Source: a candidate division NC10 bacterium CSP1-5 (GTDB lineage: Bacteria; Methylomirabilota; Methylomirabilia; Methylomirabilales; CSP1-5). From it: a stretch of DNA of 64,000 nt. The stretch spans positions 33,776-97,775 of the forward strand of contig LDXR01000013.1 in NCBI GenBank assembly GCA_001443495.1, given 5' to 3'. Below, piece after piece: positions 1-8,268 of this stretch (position 1 is its first letter; every line of letters starts with the position of its first letter). Below the pieces are notes generated by a model. It did no database searches, was not told where the DNA came from, and saw only the letters and a program-made list of their open reading frames with translations. The position numbers were made by a program, and so were the translations under genes.

Positions 1-504
1 GATCTTCTCGTCAATCACCCCCACCGCGAGGGCCCCCCTGGCCGTGGGCATAGGGGCCCGCGCCCGCCAACGGTCTCGATCCGGGTCGTATTCCCAGACC
101 TCTTTCATGGGCCGCCTGAGCGTTGGGATGTCGACAAGCAGGCCCGGGGCGTACCCACCCACGACGTATAATTTGCCGTTCGCCGCGGTCGCAGCGGCAT
201 GGTGCAGCGGTCCAGGCAGGGACGTCTTTGTTTCCCACCGGTCGGTCCGCGGGTCGTACGCCTCGACGGCCCCCGAGGTCCATCCGATGAGGTACTTCAA
301 CCCGCCGATGACATAGATCTTCCCATCAAGCTTCGCGACGGCTACCTCACTCCGCTTGCTGGGCATGGGTGCCCGCATCTCCCAGTGTCCACCAGAAGCC
401 GCTGAACCCACCATGGCGACGCACACGAACATCAAGACGCCGGCCAGGCAGGATCCGTACGTTCTCACTCTCACTCTGTGGTGCACGAAGGCACAGGCGG
501 TCAT
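1..504 (-). CDS. Secreted Kelch-repeat protein, 3' end outside window
   Basis: The 168 codons from ATG at 504 stay open to the window edge. An N-terminal hydrophobic segment (about residues 15-36) ending near SAASG looks like a signal peptide. Kelch motifs follow: KIYVIGG and LYVVGGYA, with repeated YDP..DRW and PMP(S/T) blades. The start is fixed by a strong AGGAGG seven bases upstream. It lies 14 bp after the zinc-ribbon gene, as the last gene of an overlapping minus-strand operon. It closely resembles the second Kelch protein at 47178-48146, so the two are paralogs. The family forms beta-propellers, and the ligand is unknown. Export to the periplasm or surface is inferred. Confidence 0.85.
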   Translation of the reverse strand, partial: MTACAFVHHRVRVRTYGSCLAGVLMFVCVAMVGSAASGGHWEMRAPMPSKRSEVAVAKLDGKIYVIGGLKYLIGWTSGAVEAYDPRTDRWETKTSLPGPLHHAAATAANGKLYVVGGYAPGLLVDIPTLRRPMKEVWEYDPDRDRWRARAPMPTARGALAVGVIDEKI

Positions 505-518
505 CGGTCGTCCTCCTG

Positions 519-707
519 TTACGCCTCCTCTACGTGCTCGTAGATGACGGTTCCGCACGTGGCGCAGCGGTCGGAAAAGCGGATCAAGACTTCGGGATCG
601 TACTTGGCATGGGCCGAGTAGTAGCCTCGGGTCACCTCGGTTCGCTCCACTTCGGTTCCACCGCATGTCGGACACCGGGTCAGGTCGCGCACGGGCCGCT
701 CTTCCAT
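519..707 (-). CDS. Small zinc-ribbon protein (62 aa)
   Basis: Two CxxC knuckles (CPTCGG near the N-terminus and CATCG near the C-terminus) frame a compact basic/aromatic core, the layout of a zinc ribbon. The ATG at 707 overlaps the TGA of the upstream PUA-like gene as TGATG, suggesting translational coupling; a GTG at 710 is an alternative start. It sits between an rRNA-modification pair and a Kelch protein. Nucleic-acid or protein binding is plausible for zinc ribbons, but no specific role can be assigned. Confidence 0.7.
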   Translation of the reverse strand: MEERPVRDLTRCPTCGGTEVERTEVTRGYYSAHAKYDPEVLIRFSDRCATCGTVIYEHVEEA

Positions 708-1192
708 CACTCATCCTCCCCCCTCTGGGGGCGGCCACTCATGAGGGCGTCCACCCACGCCCGAGGAAGCTGTGATCTCAGCCCCGCCTCCCCGTGGAGG
801 GCGCAGCCCAGTATCTTTCCCTCATAGCGCACCGCCACGTACCCCCTGTCCGTCAGGAAGGGCCCCGGCAGGACTTGCCCATGCAAAAAGGGGTCAAGTC
901 GCGCCGGACTGAGCTCGACGACGTTTTTGACAATGGCGTCTTCAAGGAGGAGTAAGGCGGCGGTCGTGGGTTTCCAGTGGCCTCCCCGCTTCCGAAGCAG
1001 CGGCAACCCCGCGGCCTCGACCTTGAACGCGGTGAGGGTCTCTTGAACACCGGCGACGTCCGCTATCGCCCACACGGTCTTTCCGCGGGTGAGAAACCGT
1101 AGGCCTTCCAGCATGGTGCCGGGCACGCCGAACCGCCTGCTCCAGTATTCGAGGATCTCCTGTGCTTCACCCGGGCTTACGGAGACGAGCAA
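707..1192 (-). CDS. Stand-alone RsmF C-terminal / PUA-like RNA-binding domain protein
   Basis: The protein (about 161 aa) has the look of the region that follows the catalytic domain in RsmF/NOL1-NOP2 type rRNA m5C methyltransferases. An N-terminal segment reads EILEYWSRRFG, and a PUA-like end reads ILGCALHGE..LRSQLPRAW. The family usually carries this fused to the methyltransferase; here it is a separate reading frame overlapping the methyltransferase gene by 26 bases. The start is uncertain: TTG at 1192 keeps the whole domain, while a GTG or ATG further in would remove its first helix. An open frame extends upstream to 1411, but that part is a shadow of the methyltransferase gene. It probably helps the neighbouring enzyme bind rRNA. 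Confidence 0.65.
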   Translation of the reverse strand: MLVSVSPGEAQEILEYWSRRFGVPGTMLEGLRFLTRGKTVWAIADVAGVQETLTAFKVEAAGLPLLRKRGGHWKPTTAALLLLEDAIVKNVVELSPARLDPFLHGQVLPGPFLTDRGYVAVRYEGKILGCALHGEAGLRSQLPRAWVDALMSGRPQRGEDE

Positions 1193-2069
1193 TGAAGAAC
1201 CCCCACGAGTTGACGAGGTGTGGATAGAACCGAGTCGCCAGTTTGAGAGAGGGGTGAAACTGGTGTCCGTTCCACGACTCGAGGCCGGGCGCATGAGGCA
1301 AGGGGGTCTCGATCGGAATAAGCTCGGCCCGTCCCTCCTCCACGACCGGATGGAGCACCGCTTCGTTTTCCTCTGGGGCGTAGGTGCAGGTCGAGTAGAC
1401 GAGCGTCCCACCCGGCCGGAGCAACTTGAGGCCGTGAGTCACCAGCATCTGCTGCAGCCGCTGTAGCCGGCGACTGACCTCCGGATCCTCGGTCAGCGGC
1501 GTCCGGGCCCCGACCCGATACGTCCCCTCCGCCGAGCACGGGGGATCGAGAAGAATCCGGGCAAAGCGCATCCGCATCGGAAAGCTCTGCCCCCGATACC
1601 GTGTCACGATAATGCTGGTGATCCCGAGGCGATCGCTGTGCGACCGGAGAATACCGATCCGCCGGTGGCTGACATCGTTGGCCACGATGAGGGCCTGGTT
1701 CCGCGTGAGCTGAGCCAGGTACGTGGCTTTCCCCCCTGGCGCGGCGCACAGATCGAGGAGGTGCTCCCCCGCCTGCGCATCCAGGATGAGCGCTGGAAGC
1801 ATCGATGTCAGTCCCTGGACCTGGTACCATCCCCGGAAATACTCGAGGGTGCTCCCGGGGTTCTCGACGCTCTCCCACCGGAATGCCTCCGGAATCTCCG
1901 TAACTGGTGCGAGAGGATAGCCTTGCTCTGCCATCGCCTGTCGGAATTTGTCCGACTCGACGCGCAATGTATTGGCCCGAATGTGGGTCGGCGGCCGAAT
2001 CTCCACGGCCTTGAGAAACGATGAAAAGTCGGGAATGATGTCGCGGTACCGCTCGAAGGCCGGAACCAT
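1167..2069 (-). CDS. 16S rRNA m5C methyltransferase, RsmF/NOL1-NOP2 family
   Basis: This 300-residue SAM-dependent RNA cytosine-C5 methyltransferase has all key motifs: the SAM loop LDLCAAPGGKATYLA, motif IV DPPCSAEGT, and the catalytic cysteine motif YSTCTYAPEENE. The ATG at 2069 was chosen because the conserved N-terminal helix (MVPAFERYRDIIPDF) begins there and it lies one base after the ribokinase stop (TGA-C-ATG). The open frame extends to 2240, but that part is antisense-like and basic. The C-terminal PUA-like domain is encoded separately downstream. The rRNA target site cannot be told from sequence. Confidence 0.9.
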   Translation of the reverse strand: MVPAFERYRDIIPDFSSFLKAVEIRPPTHIRANTLRVESDKFRQAMAEQGYPLAPVTEIPEAFRWESVENPGSTLEYFRGWYQVQGLTSMLPALILDAQAGEHLLDLCAAPGGKATYLAQLTRNQALIVANDVSHRRIGILRSHSDRLGITSIIVTRYRGQSFPMRMRFARILLDPPCSAEGTYRVGARTPLTEDPEVSRRLQRLQQMLVTHGLKLLRPGGTLVYSTCTYAPEENEAVLHPVVEEGRAELIPIETPLPHAPGLESWNGHQFHPSLKLATRFYPHLVNSWGFFIARLRKPG

Positions 2070-2070
2070 G

Positions 2071-2988
2071 TCACTGCCCTGAGGAGAGGAGCGCATCAAT
2101 GGCGGTGCGGTCGGGAAGCGACTCCTGGGCTCCCCGACGCGTCGTCGCCAGCGCGCCCGCAGCGTTTGCAAAGGGAATGGCCTTTTCGAGCGTCCTGCCC
2201 TCGGCCAATGCTGCAGCGAGTGCTCCGTTAAAGGCGTCACCCGCGCCGGTGGAATCGACCGGGCGGACGGAGAAGGCCGGGAAGTGCCGTGCCCCGCCCT
2301 TGCCTACCCACAGAGCGCCGCGGACTCCGAGGGTCATGATGACATCCCCGCAGCCCATCTCCAGGAGCCGGTCGCCCGCTTTCTTCGCTCCGTTGAGATC
2401 CTTCACCGGCACGCCGGTCAGGGCGGAGGCCTCCGTTTCATTGGGCGTCAAAAGATCCACCAGGGAGAAATCCTCACGACGAAGAGGGGTGGCCGGCGCG
2501 GGATTCAGGATGGTCCGCATCCTCTTCTCTTTCGCTCGTCGAAGGACCCAGTGGACCGTTTCGCGCGGGGTTTCCAACTGTACGAGCAGGATCGCCCCCC
2601 CGAGGAGCTGATCCCGGCTCTCAAGCTCCTCCGGAGTCAGACGGTAGTTGCACCCCGGAACAACCACAATCTGATTTCCCCCTGATGGATCAACGAGGAT
2701 AAAAGCCACACCCGTGCCACAGGCGGCATCTGAGATCAACCCAGCCCCATCGATCCCTACCGTTTCGAGATTCTTGCGGATCTCCTCGCCATGCCGGTCT
2801 TGTCCTACCTTGCCGATGAACATAACGTCCGCCCCGGCGCGTCGAGCGGCCACAGCCTGGTTTGCCCCTTTGCCCCCGAAGGAGACTAGTAGATCCCGAC
2901 CGAAGATCGTCTCGCCCTGCTCGGGTGCTCGATCCACCTGGACGGTGAAGTCGATGTTGGCCGATCCAACGACTACGACCGCCGACAT
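2071..2988 (-). CDS. rbsK: Ribokinase (PfkB family)
   Basis: A 305-residue PfkB-family sugar kinase, cytoplasmic, that phosphorylates ribose to ribose-5-phosphate. The N-terminal signature GGKGANQAVAARRAG and the C-terminal ATP/catalytic signature DSTGAGDAFNGALA, with the catalytic Asp in TGAGD, are intact, and length matches the family. The start overlaps the end of the nucleoside hydrolase gene by 16 bases, so the two are co-translated. Together they form a short salvage route: the hydrolase frees ribose from nucleosides and this kinase returns it to the pentose phosphate pool. Related PfkB kinases with other sugars cannot be fully excluded, but the neighbour supports ribose. Confidence 0.9.
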   Translation of the reverse strand: MSAVVVVGSANIDFTVQVDRAPEQGETIFGRDLLVSFGGKGANQAVAARRAGADVMFIGKVGQDRHGEEIRKNLETVGIDGAGLISDAACGTGVAFILVDPSGGNQIVVVPGCNYRLTPEELESRDQLLGGAILLVQLETPRETVHWVLRRAKEKRMRTILNPAPATPLRREDFSLVDLLTPNETEASALTGVPVKDLNGAKKAGDRLLEMGCGDVIMTLGVRGALWVGKGGARHFPAFSVRPVDSTGAGDAFNGALAAALAEGRTLEKAIPFANAAGALATTRRGAQESLPDRTAIDALLSSGQ

Positions 2989-3944
2989 AGACGTTCCACA
3001 AAGAGGCTAAGGAAACGGTCCGCGTCCACGTCCAGCGCAACCTCAACGTTGGGCTGCCCTTCGGCCCGAAAGGGACGGCGGTCCGCTACTGTCATCCCCG
3101 TAGTGATCTCACCACGCGTCTCTACTTGGACAAAGAGTGGCCGAGTCTTCACCAGATTCGGGTCGATGGCGACGCCTACCGTGAGCGGGTCGTGCAGGGT
3201 GATCCCGGCAAAGCCTTCCCATTTCTCGGAGAAGGCGATGAGATGAGCGGTACAGTCCAGCAGGAACTGAGCAGGGAGATCGGCAAGAGGCTCTACCCAG
3301 GTTCGCAGCGCATCCCCCGAAAGTCGGACCCGCTCCGTCACATCGAGAGGGATGAGCGTGAGTGGCAACCCCGAGCCCAACACAATGCGGGCCGCCTCGG
3401 GATCCGTGGCAATGTTGAACTCTGCCGTCGCCGAGGTGTTCCCCGGGACGAGGACGGCCCCCCCCATACTGATGATCCGGGAAATCTTCTCCATCGTCTT
3501 GCGGTCCCGGCGGAGCGCTTGAGCAATATTGGTGAGGGGTCCTAGCGTGATCAGCGTGATCTCACCGGGATACCGACGAACGAGTTCGAGGATCAGATCT
3601 GCCGCTTCCATCGCCGCCGGGCTCTGTCGCGGTCGGGGATATCGGGGGAGGCCATCCGGATTCCGATGACGGAGGAGTCCTCCAAGCCCGTCCTCTCCGT
3701 GGACATCCAGGGCTGGCCGGAGTTCGCACTCGAGGGGGCGGGCCGCGCCCCGCGCGACGACAGGGCGCGGCTCCGGCGCGAGGAGGTCCAGGATCAGGAA
3801 GACATTCCTGGTGCAGTCCTCGACCCGCGTGTTGCCGGCCACCGTGGTGATCGCCTCAACCGCGAGTTCCGGTGACTGCAAAGCCAGGAAGAGGGCCAGG
3901 GCATCGTCAATCCCCGGATCCGTATCGATGATGACTCGCTTCAT
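2973..3944 (-). CDS. Inosine-uridine-type nucleoside hydrolase
   Basis: A 323-residue IUNH-family hydrolase that splits ribonucleosides into base and ribose. The calcium/ribose-binding motif DTDPGIDDALAL begins at about residue 6. LGPLTNIAQAL and the central GGAV...NT.AEFNIATDPEAA region are also typical. The ATG at 3944 precedes the conserved VIIDTDPG strand; the open frame extends upstream to 4049 through repeat-like DNA and is not used. It is first in an overlapping operon with ribokinase. Base specificity (purine or pyrimidine) cannot be read from the sequence. Confidence 0.92.
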   Translation of the reverse strand: MKRVIIDTDPGIDDALALFLALQSPELAVEAITTVAGNTRVEDCTRNVFLILDLLAPEPRPVVARGAARPLECELRPALDVHGEDGLGGLLRHRNPDGLPRYPRPRQSPAAMEAADLILELVRRYPGEITLITLGPLTNIAQALRRDRKTMEKISRIISMGGAVLVPGNTSATAEFNIATDPEAARIVLGSGLPLTLIPLDVTERVRLSGDALRTWVEPLADLPAQFLLDCTAHLIAFSEKWEGFAGITLHDPLTVGVAIDPNLVKTRPLFVQVETRGEITTGMTVADRRPFRAEGQPNVEVALDVDADRFLSLFVERLCRRS

Positions 3945-3948
3945 CTTG

Positions 3949-3992
3949 CTGTCCGAAGTCCAACGTCCGATTTCCGAAGTCCGAAGTCGCCA
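3949..3992. repeat. Short degenerate tandem repeat (CCGAAGTC units)
   Basis: Units of the form GTCCGAAGTC, separated by a variant GTCCGATTTC, recur about four times immediately upstream of the nucleoside hydrolase start. It belongs to a set of word-like intergenic repeats in this window (see also 45139, 48148, 53862 and 54869). It carries no recognisable coding. Confidence 0.6.
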
Positions 3993-4140
3993 TGAGCGAG
4001 GGCTGGAGGACGGCAAGAAATTCGGGAAGCGGTCGGGTACTCGAGCCAATCGTATAGATGGTTCCGGACTCTCCTTGTAGGCCTCTCGCTTTCTGCTCGG
4101 TTCGCGGCAAGGAGGCAGGAAGGGGCAAACGAAGTGAGGC

Positions 4141-5091
4141 TTAAGGAGTCGACCGCGCGTCGTGAATGCGTTGAGATCGATAGCGGACCGCGACGTAGTA
4201 TAGGAAGAGCATCATCGCGACCCAGCCGAAAAGGGCTGGCCCCACGCCGTCCGCCCCGAAGAGCCACCCTCTCAGCCCCCCTTTGCTCATGAAGAGGTCA
4301 TCGCCCTTGTCCATAAAGTTCCAGGCGGCGTGCAGACCGATGGGAAAATAGAGGCTCCCGGTCCTGATGAAGGTGTAGTTGAGAACCACGCCTATCACGA
4401 AAAAGCTTAGAAAATAGACCACGTAGGTCTCGCCGGGGTTGACGAGCGTCCAGAGGTGCTCCTGAAGCCCGCGCAACCCGAGCCCCCACTCGATGGCCCC
4501 AAGCTTCACCGGGACGCGAGCCTTGAACAGGAAGTGGTAGAAACTGAAGAGGCTGCTGGTCACCACCACGGACCCCACCGTCCCTATCCACCGCTCAACG
4601 ACCTGGAAGATCATTCCGCGAAACATGATCTCCTTGAGCAGACCCACGGCGCTTCCGACAACGAGCAGCTCACCAATATCTCTAAGCAGGGGCCACCCGG
4701 ACTTATGCAGCTCGATGTATCGTGCCCCTACTAGGACGGAAGCCCCGATAATGATCATATAGCCGATAATCGCCCAGAAGAATCCTTGCCAGAGGAGGAG
4801 CCTCCAGCCGGGCTGAAAGCGCAGCCCGAGGGAACTGAGCGAGGTGAAACCCAGCCGCCGCACATTGAAAACGAGAAAGCCCATCGTCACGAACTGGAGG
4901 ATGTTGTACCAGACCTTCGCGTAATCGTACCCGTCCGGATAGAGGTGGGTACCAAGGAGCCGGGGCAGGCCGGGGACGATGGGCAGCAAGAACTCGACAA
5001 TCGGCATGACCAAAGGGGCAAGGATGATCGTGACCACAATGATCCCGGCCACGTTCATGAGAAAGATCAAAGCGCCTCGGCCCTTGTTCAT
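4141..5091 (-). CDS. CPBP-family intramembrane protease-like protein
   Basis: A 316-residue polytopic membrane protein (about seven or eight hydrophobic helices) with the CPBP/Abi glutamic-protease arrangement. Motif 1 is KEIMFRG (residues 153-159), motif 2 is FSFYHF with His186, and motif 3 is HAAWN (His254, Asn258). The family consensus for motif 1 is EExxxR; here the first Glu is Lys153, so activity is uncertain. The ATG at 5091 (MNKGRG) starts just before the first membrane helix; the upstream extension to 5202 is non-coding in character. Such proteins process prenylated peptides, confer bacteriocin immunity, or have no known role. The neighbours give no clue. Confidence 0.8.
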   Translation of the reverse strand: MNKGRGALIFLMNVAGIIVVTIILAPLVMPIVEFLLPIVPGLPRLLGTHLYPDGYDYAKVWYNILQFVTMGFLVFNVRRLGFTSLSSLGLRFQPGWRLLLWQGFFWAIIGYMIIIGASVLVGARYIELHKSGWPLLRDIGELLVVGSAVGLLKEIMFRGMIFQVVERWIGTVGSVVVTSSLFSFYHFLFKARVPVKLGAIEWGLGLRGLQEHLWTLVNPGETYVVYFLSFFVIGVVLNYTFIRTGSLYFPIGLHAAWNFMDKGDDLFMSKGGLRGWLFGADGVGPALFGWVAMMLFLYYVAVRYRSQRIHDARSTP

Positions 5092-5146
5092 CCTGTCCCC
5101 CTCGATGAAAAAAACCGCCTCAGCTTGAAGCGTCCGACGCACCTTG

Positions 5147-5239
5147 TCAAGGGAAAACAATGATCGCGAATTCCACGAGCCGCACGATGATCTCTTTGCC
5201 ATCCATCCCGACCACGTCGGTCTTGAGCAGCTCGCTCAC
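5147..5239 (-). pseudogene. Possible cupin-like N-terminal remnant (30 codons)
   Basis: A GTG-started 30-codon frame reads LLKTDVVGMDGKEIIVRL then VEFA and stops soon after. The first part resembles the opening strands of small cupin proteins (TD..G..GKE.....VEFAPG), where the barrel would normally continue. No continuation was found in either remaining frame. It may instead be chance; the similarity is from memory of the family, not a search. Confidence 0.25.
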
Positions 5240-5316
5240 CCACACAGGCCCCTCCTCCCTCCGCTGAGGGGTTGCTCGATTCACCGGGAGACCCGAAGAG
5301 GCTATGACGGGGCAAT

Positions 5317-6078
5317 TCAAGGAGTTAAATTGTTCATAAATTGCTTTAACTTTTTAAAGTAATCTTCCCCTCCGGCAAGATATGTATCGTTGTGGGTGGC
5401 CCCGCGGATCAGGTAGAACTCTTTGGGCGGAGAGGCCGTCTCGTACAGACGTTTCCCCATCCACAGCGGGATAATCTCGTCATGCTCGCCGTGGATCACC
5501 AGCTTGGGGACCGCCACCTTCCCGATCAGCGCGAGGGAGTCGTATTTGACCGTGCCCGGCGGCAACGCGGGGAGGAAACGAAAATAGAGACGCATCACAT
5601 CGTCGGTCGAGGTAAAGGCCGACTCCAGAATGATCCCAAGACACGGGCGCTCGACCGCAACGGCAGTCGCCAGGGCGCTTCCCAGCGACCGTCCAAAGAG
5701 GACGACGCGGCTCGGGTCAACGTCGGCGCGGGAGCACAGATATCCGAAGGCCGCAAAGGCATCCCGAAACGTGCCGGCCTTCGAGATCTCCCCTTCGCTC
5801 TTGCCGTACTCCCGATAATCGAAGATAAAGATGTTCACCCGCGCGTGCGCATGCAGGAGGGCGATGTTCTCGAGGCGGTGGCTGATGTTCCCGGCATTGC
5901 CGTGAAACCAGAGGAGTGTGATGGAACTCTTCTGAAAAGGGACGTACCATCCGTGAAGGCGAATGCCATCGTCGGTCGTAAAGAACACCTCCTCATAGGC
6001 GAGCCCCAGGTCGGCGGGGGTTCCGATCAGGGTGGGATCGGGAAAAAAGACCGTGCCCTTCTCGGGGAAAAATGTCAT
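5317..6078 (-). CDS. Alpha/beta hydrolase, BEM46/ABHD13-like
   Basis: A 253-residue serine hydrolase. The oxyanion region LLWFHGNAGN (residues 55-64), the nucleophile elbow GRSLGS (Ser131), the acid in HGEHDEIIP and the His in GATHND give a complete catalytic triad. The N-terminal hydrophobic/aromatic stretch FFPDPTLIGTP is typical of this membrane-associated subgroup. It starts three bases after the M48 protease gene ends, so the two are one transcript. The substrate is unknown; lipid or ester hydrolysis is inferred from family behaviour. Confidence 0.85.
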   Translation of the reverse strand: MTFFPEKGTVFFPDPTLIGTPADLGLAYEEVFFTTDDGIRLHGWYVPFQKSSITLLWFHGNAGNISHRLENIALLHAHARVNIFIFDYREYGKSEGEISKAGTFRDAFAAFGYLCSRADVDPSRVVLFGRSLGSALATAVAVERPCLGIILESAFTSTDDVMRLYFRFLPALPPGTVKYDSLALIGKVAVPKLVIHGEHDEIIPLWMGKRLYETASPPKEFYLIRGATHNDTYLAGGEDYFKKLKQFMNNLTP

Positions 6079-6081
6079 GGG

Positions 6082-6900
6082 CTATCTGATACTGAGTCCG
6101 GGGAGGAGACGCGTACTCTCTGCGATCTGGTCTGGAGACGGACGATAGTAGGTCAGGGCGTTGGGCATCAAGCCCTGCAGATCTTGGATGCGAGTCCGGG
6201 GGCTCGGGTGGGTCGAGAGAAATTCAGGGGGCGCCTGGCGGTCTTGCTCCCCCATCCGCTGCCACAGTTGCACCGCCTCTCTGGGATCGTAGCCGGCCTG
6301 GGCCATCAGGACCAGCCCGATCCGGTCTGCCTCCGACTCCTGAAGGCGACCGTAGGGAAGGAGAACACCGACGTTCGCTCCCAGGCCATAGGCGGTCATG
6401 ACCCCCTGCACCACCCCGGGGTCCCTTCCCGCCATCCCGGCCTGGACGGCCACTGCCCCCATCTGGGCCAGCAGCCCATGGCTGAGCCGCTCCCCTCCAT
6501 GTCGCGCCAGCACATGCGCCACCTCGTGGGCCATCACGGCCGCCAATCCCCCCTCGGTCTTTGCCACGGGGAACATGCCGGTATAGACCGCCACTTTCCC
6601 CCCGGGAAGGGCAAACGCGTTCGCCGTCTTGGGATTGTCGACGACCACGAATTGCCACTGAAAATCGGGGCGCCTGGCCGCGTTCGCAACGCGCGACCCG
6701 ATTCGGTCCACCACCGCCTGGAGGACGGGATCGTGTGATACCTTCTCCTTGGAAAGGATCTGCTGAAAGGCTTGCGCGCCCAGCTGATTCTCTTCTCCTA
6801 GTGAGATGAGCATGAGCTGAGAGCGCTGCGTGTATGGCGCGGTGGTGCAGGCCGTCAATAGGAGCACCGGCACTAGGATTATTCCCGGGATCCTTTTCAT
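6082..6900 (-). CDS. M48-family metalloprotease lipoprotein (LoiP/YggG-like)
   Basis: A 272-residue envelope protease. A lipoprotein signal ends in LLTAC (lipidated Cys18), and the zinc motif HEVAH (His125, Glu126, His129) is followed by the third-ligand region ESEAD. The ATG at 6900 directly precedes the signal peptide; the frame is open to 6987 but the extra residues would bury the signal. LoiP/BepA-type enzymes degrade misfolded outer-membrane proteins. The location predicted here is the inner face of the outer membrane. It is co-transcribed with the downstream BEM46-like hydrolase. Confidence 0.9.
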   Translation of the reverse strand: MKRIPGIILVPVLLLTACTTAPYTQRSQLMLISLGEENQLGAQAFQQILSKEKVSHDPVLQAVVDRIGSRVANAARRPDFQWQFVVVDNPKTANAFALPGGKVAVYTGMFPVAKTEGGLAAVMAHEVAHVLARHGGERLSHGLLAQMGAVAVQAGMAGRDPGVVQGVMTAYGLGANVGVLLPYGRLQESEADRIGLVLMAQAGYDPREAVQLWQRMGEQDRQAPPEFLSTHPSPRTRIQDLQGLMPNALTYYRPSPDQIAESTRLLPGLSIR

Positions 6901-7059
6901 GCTCGAGATCACGGTCTTCCCCGTCCCCATGGGTGCTGCGGATCCGAGTGGCGACGGCACACTACCATATTCGGCACCTGTGATCAAGCGCCGCTCGGCC
7001 GCCCATCTCTCAATATCTTTGACGGGGCGAGGCCCATCCTATCCGCCGTTGAGACGGCG

Positions 7060-7353
7060 TCAGGTCTTTTGAAACCACCTTCGGAAGAGTTGTTTCAGGT
7101 AGGAATACCCCTCATTTCCCGCAAGAAGCGACCCGATGAAGAACAGGAGCCAGCTGACCGCCCACCCGGTGACCGCGATACCCGCCTTCGTTTCCGATGA
7201 CACCGGTAAGAATGGGATGATCAAAAAGAGCGCGAAGATGCCAAAACTTGTGGCCATCAGCCCTATCCCCACCCGAAACCCTCTTTCCCTTGGACGCAAA
7301 GGAGCCGGCCCAGCCTCTGGGTGACGTCCATGCGGGATTGGTCTGCTCACCAC
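7060..7353 (-). CDS. Small two-helix membrane protein
   Basis: A 97-residue protein with a basic, Pro-rich N-terminus, two hydrophobic helices (about residues 28-50 and 58-80) and a basic amphipathic tail ending LKQLFRRWFQKT. Two adjacent GTG codons (7353 and 7350) are possible starts. I do not recognise the family. The helices and polar tail suggest a cytoplasmic C-terminus in the inner membrane. It stands alone between the M48 gene and a LOG-family gene. Confidence 0.55.
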   Translation of the reverse strand: MVSRPIPHGRHPEAGPAPLRPRERGFRVGIGLMATSFGIFALFLIIPFLPVSSETKAGIAVTGWAVSWLLFFIGSLLAGNEGYSYLKQLFRRWFQKT

Positions 7354-7400
7354 GATTCCCCTTCAGGTACGGTAGCCCGCGTCAGCGGTTGATGTGGTAT

Positions 7401-7934
7401 TCACTCTCCGCCCCACGTCCCGATCAATGCCCGTATCGCTGCCTCGGGGGTCCTGACCTCCTGCAGGCTGGCTGTGTGGCTCCCCGTTTCACGCTGCGCA
7501 GTGGCGACTACCGGGCGCCACTGTCGGGCCATCAACAGCACCGGTTTCGGCGGCATCAACCGCTTGTGCATGTATTCCAGCACGAGTGCGAGTTCAAGAA
7601 GCGTGCCAGACCCTCCCGGCAGAATCACGTACGCGTCACCCAGTTCCAACAATCGGCCGAGGCGCGCGAAGAGATCCACGGCCTCTTCATGGTGCGTAAT
7701 AAAGGGATTCGGGGGCGCGCCATACAAGGCGCAGGTGACGCCGATCGTTGCGCCGCCGCCCTGCCGCGCACCCTGTGCTGATGCGGCCATCGTCCCCCCG
7801 TAGCCGCCATTACAGACCACCCACCCGCGCTCTGCGATGGCCAGGCCGAGGCGCTCAGCCCGAACGTAGGCGGGGTCGCCGCGACTGGGACGCGAGCTGC
7901 CAAAGATCGTAACGACACGACGCCCCTCCCACAT
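7401..7934 (-). CDS. LOG-family (TIGR00725-like) Rossmann protein
   Basis: A 177-residue nucleotide-binding Rossmann protein of the lysine-decarboxylase-like/LOG group. It shows GSSRP at the first strand, NGGYGGTMAASAQGA, and the hallmark LPGGSGTLLE. LOG enzymes release free cytokinin bases or hydrolyse nucleoside monophosphates to base and ribose-5-phosphate. The hallmark Glu is present, so phosphoribohydrolase activity is possible. Length matches the short bacterial members. Its real substrate is not shown. Confidence 0.85.
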   Translation of the reverse strand: MWEGRRVVTIFGSSRPSRGDPAYVRAERLGLAIAERGWVVCNGGYGGTMAASAQGARQGGGATIGVTCALYGAPPNPFITHHEEAVDLFARLGRLLELGDAYVILPGGSGTLLELALVLEYMHKRLMPPKPVLLMARQWRPVVATAQRETGSHTASLQEVRTPEAAIRALIGTWGGE

Positions 7935-7983
7935 GGCTCCCCTCCTGTCCCGATCTATTTCCTCCCCTGGTATTCCTCGAGTT

Positions 7984-8208
7984 CTATGAGCAAGGTGAGC
8001 CCTCGTACCGCGTGGACTCTGACCCGGGGTATAGGGCGAGATCCTTGATCACCCACACGAGGAAGAGGCCGACCGTCGCCCACAGCGAGAGATCAATCCA
8101 TTGCCGAAGAAGCCAGAGACCCATCCCCGCCAGCACCCACCCCGGTATCTGAAGCAAGAGATACTTGATCACAGGTCGGAGCTCTCTTGTGGCCTTGCGG
8201 GGTTGCAT
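7984..8208 (-). CDS. Small two-helix membrane protein (74 aa)
   Basis: Two hydrophobic segments (about residues 13-33 and 40-58) are preceded by a basic N-terminus and followed by a short polar tail. It is unrecognised and too short for family assignment by eye. It lies between the LOG-family and DUF169 genes on the same strand. Inner-membrane location is inferred from the helices alone. Confidence 0.5.
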   Translation of the reverse strand: MQPRKATRELRPVIKYLLLQIPGWVLAGMGLWLLRQWIDLSLWATVGLFLVWVIKDLALYPGSESTRYEGSPCS

Positions 8209-8268
8209 GCGCTCGCGGTCGGTCGGCCGCGGCGAGGAGAAGTGATCACCCGGCAGCCAGGGTGGGTC

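Noticed and set aside
707-1411. 234-residue protein read from ATG 1411
   Set aside because: Its first third is a shadow of the methyltransferase gene; only the part after about 1192 is family-like.
5392-6738. 448-codon plus-strand open frame
   Set aside because: It runs antisense across the BEM46-like and M48 genes, both of which have intact catalytic motifs; composition is that of a shadow frame.
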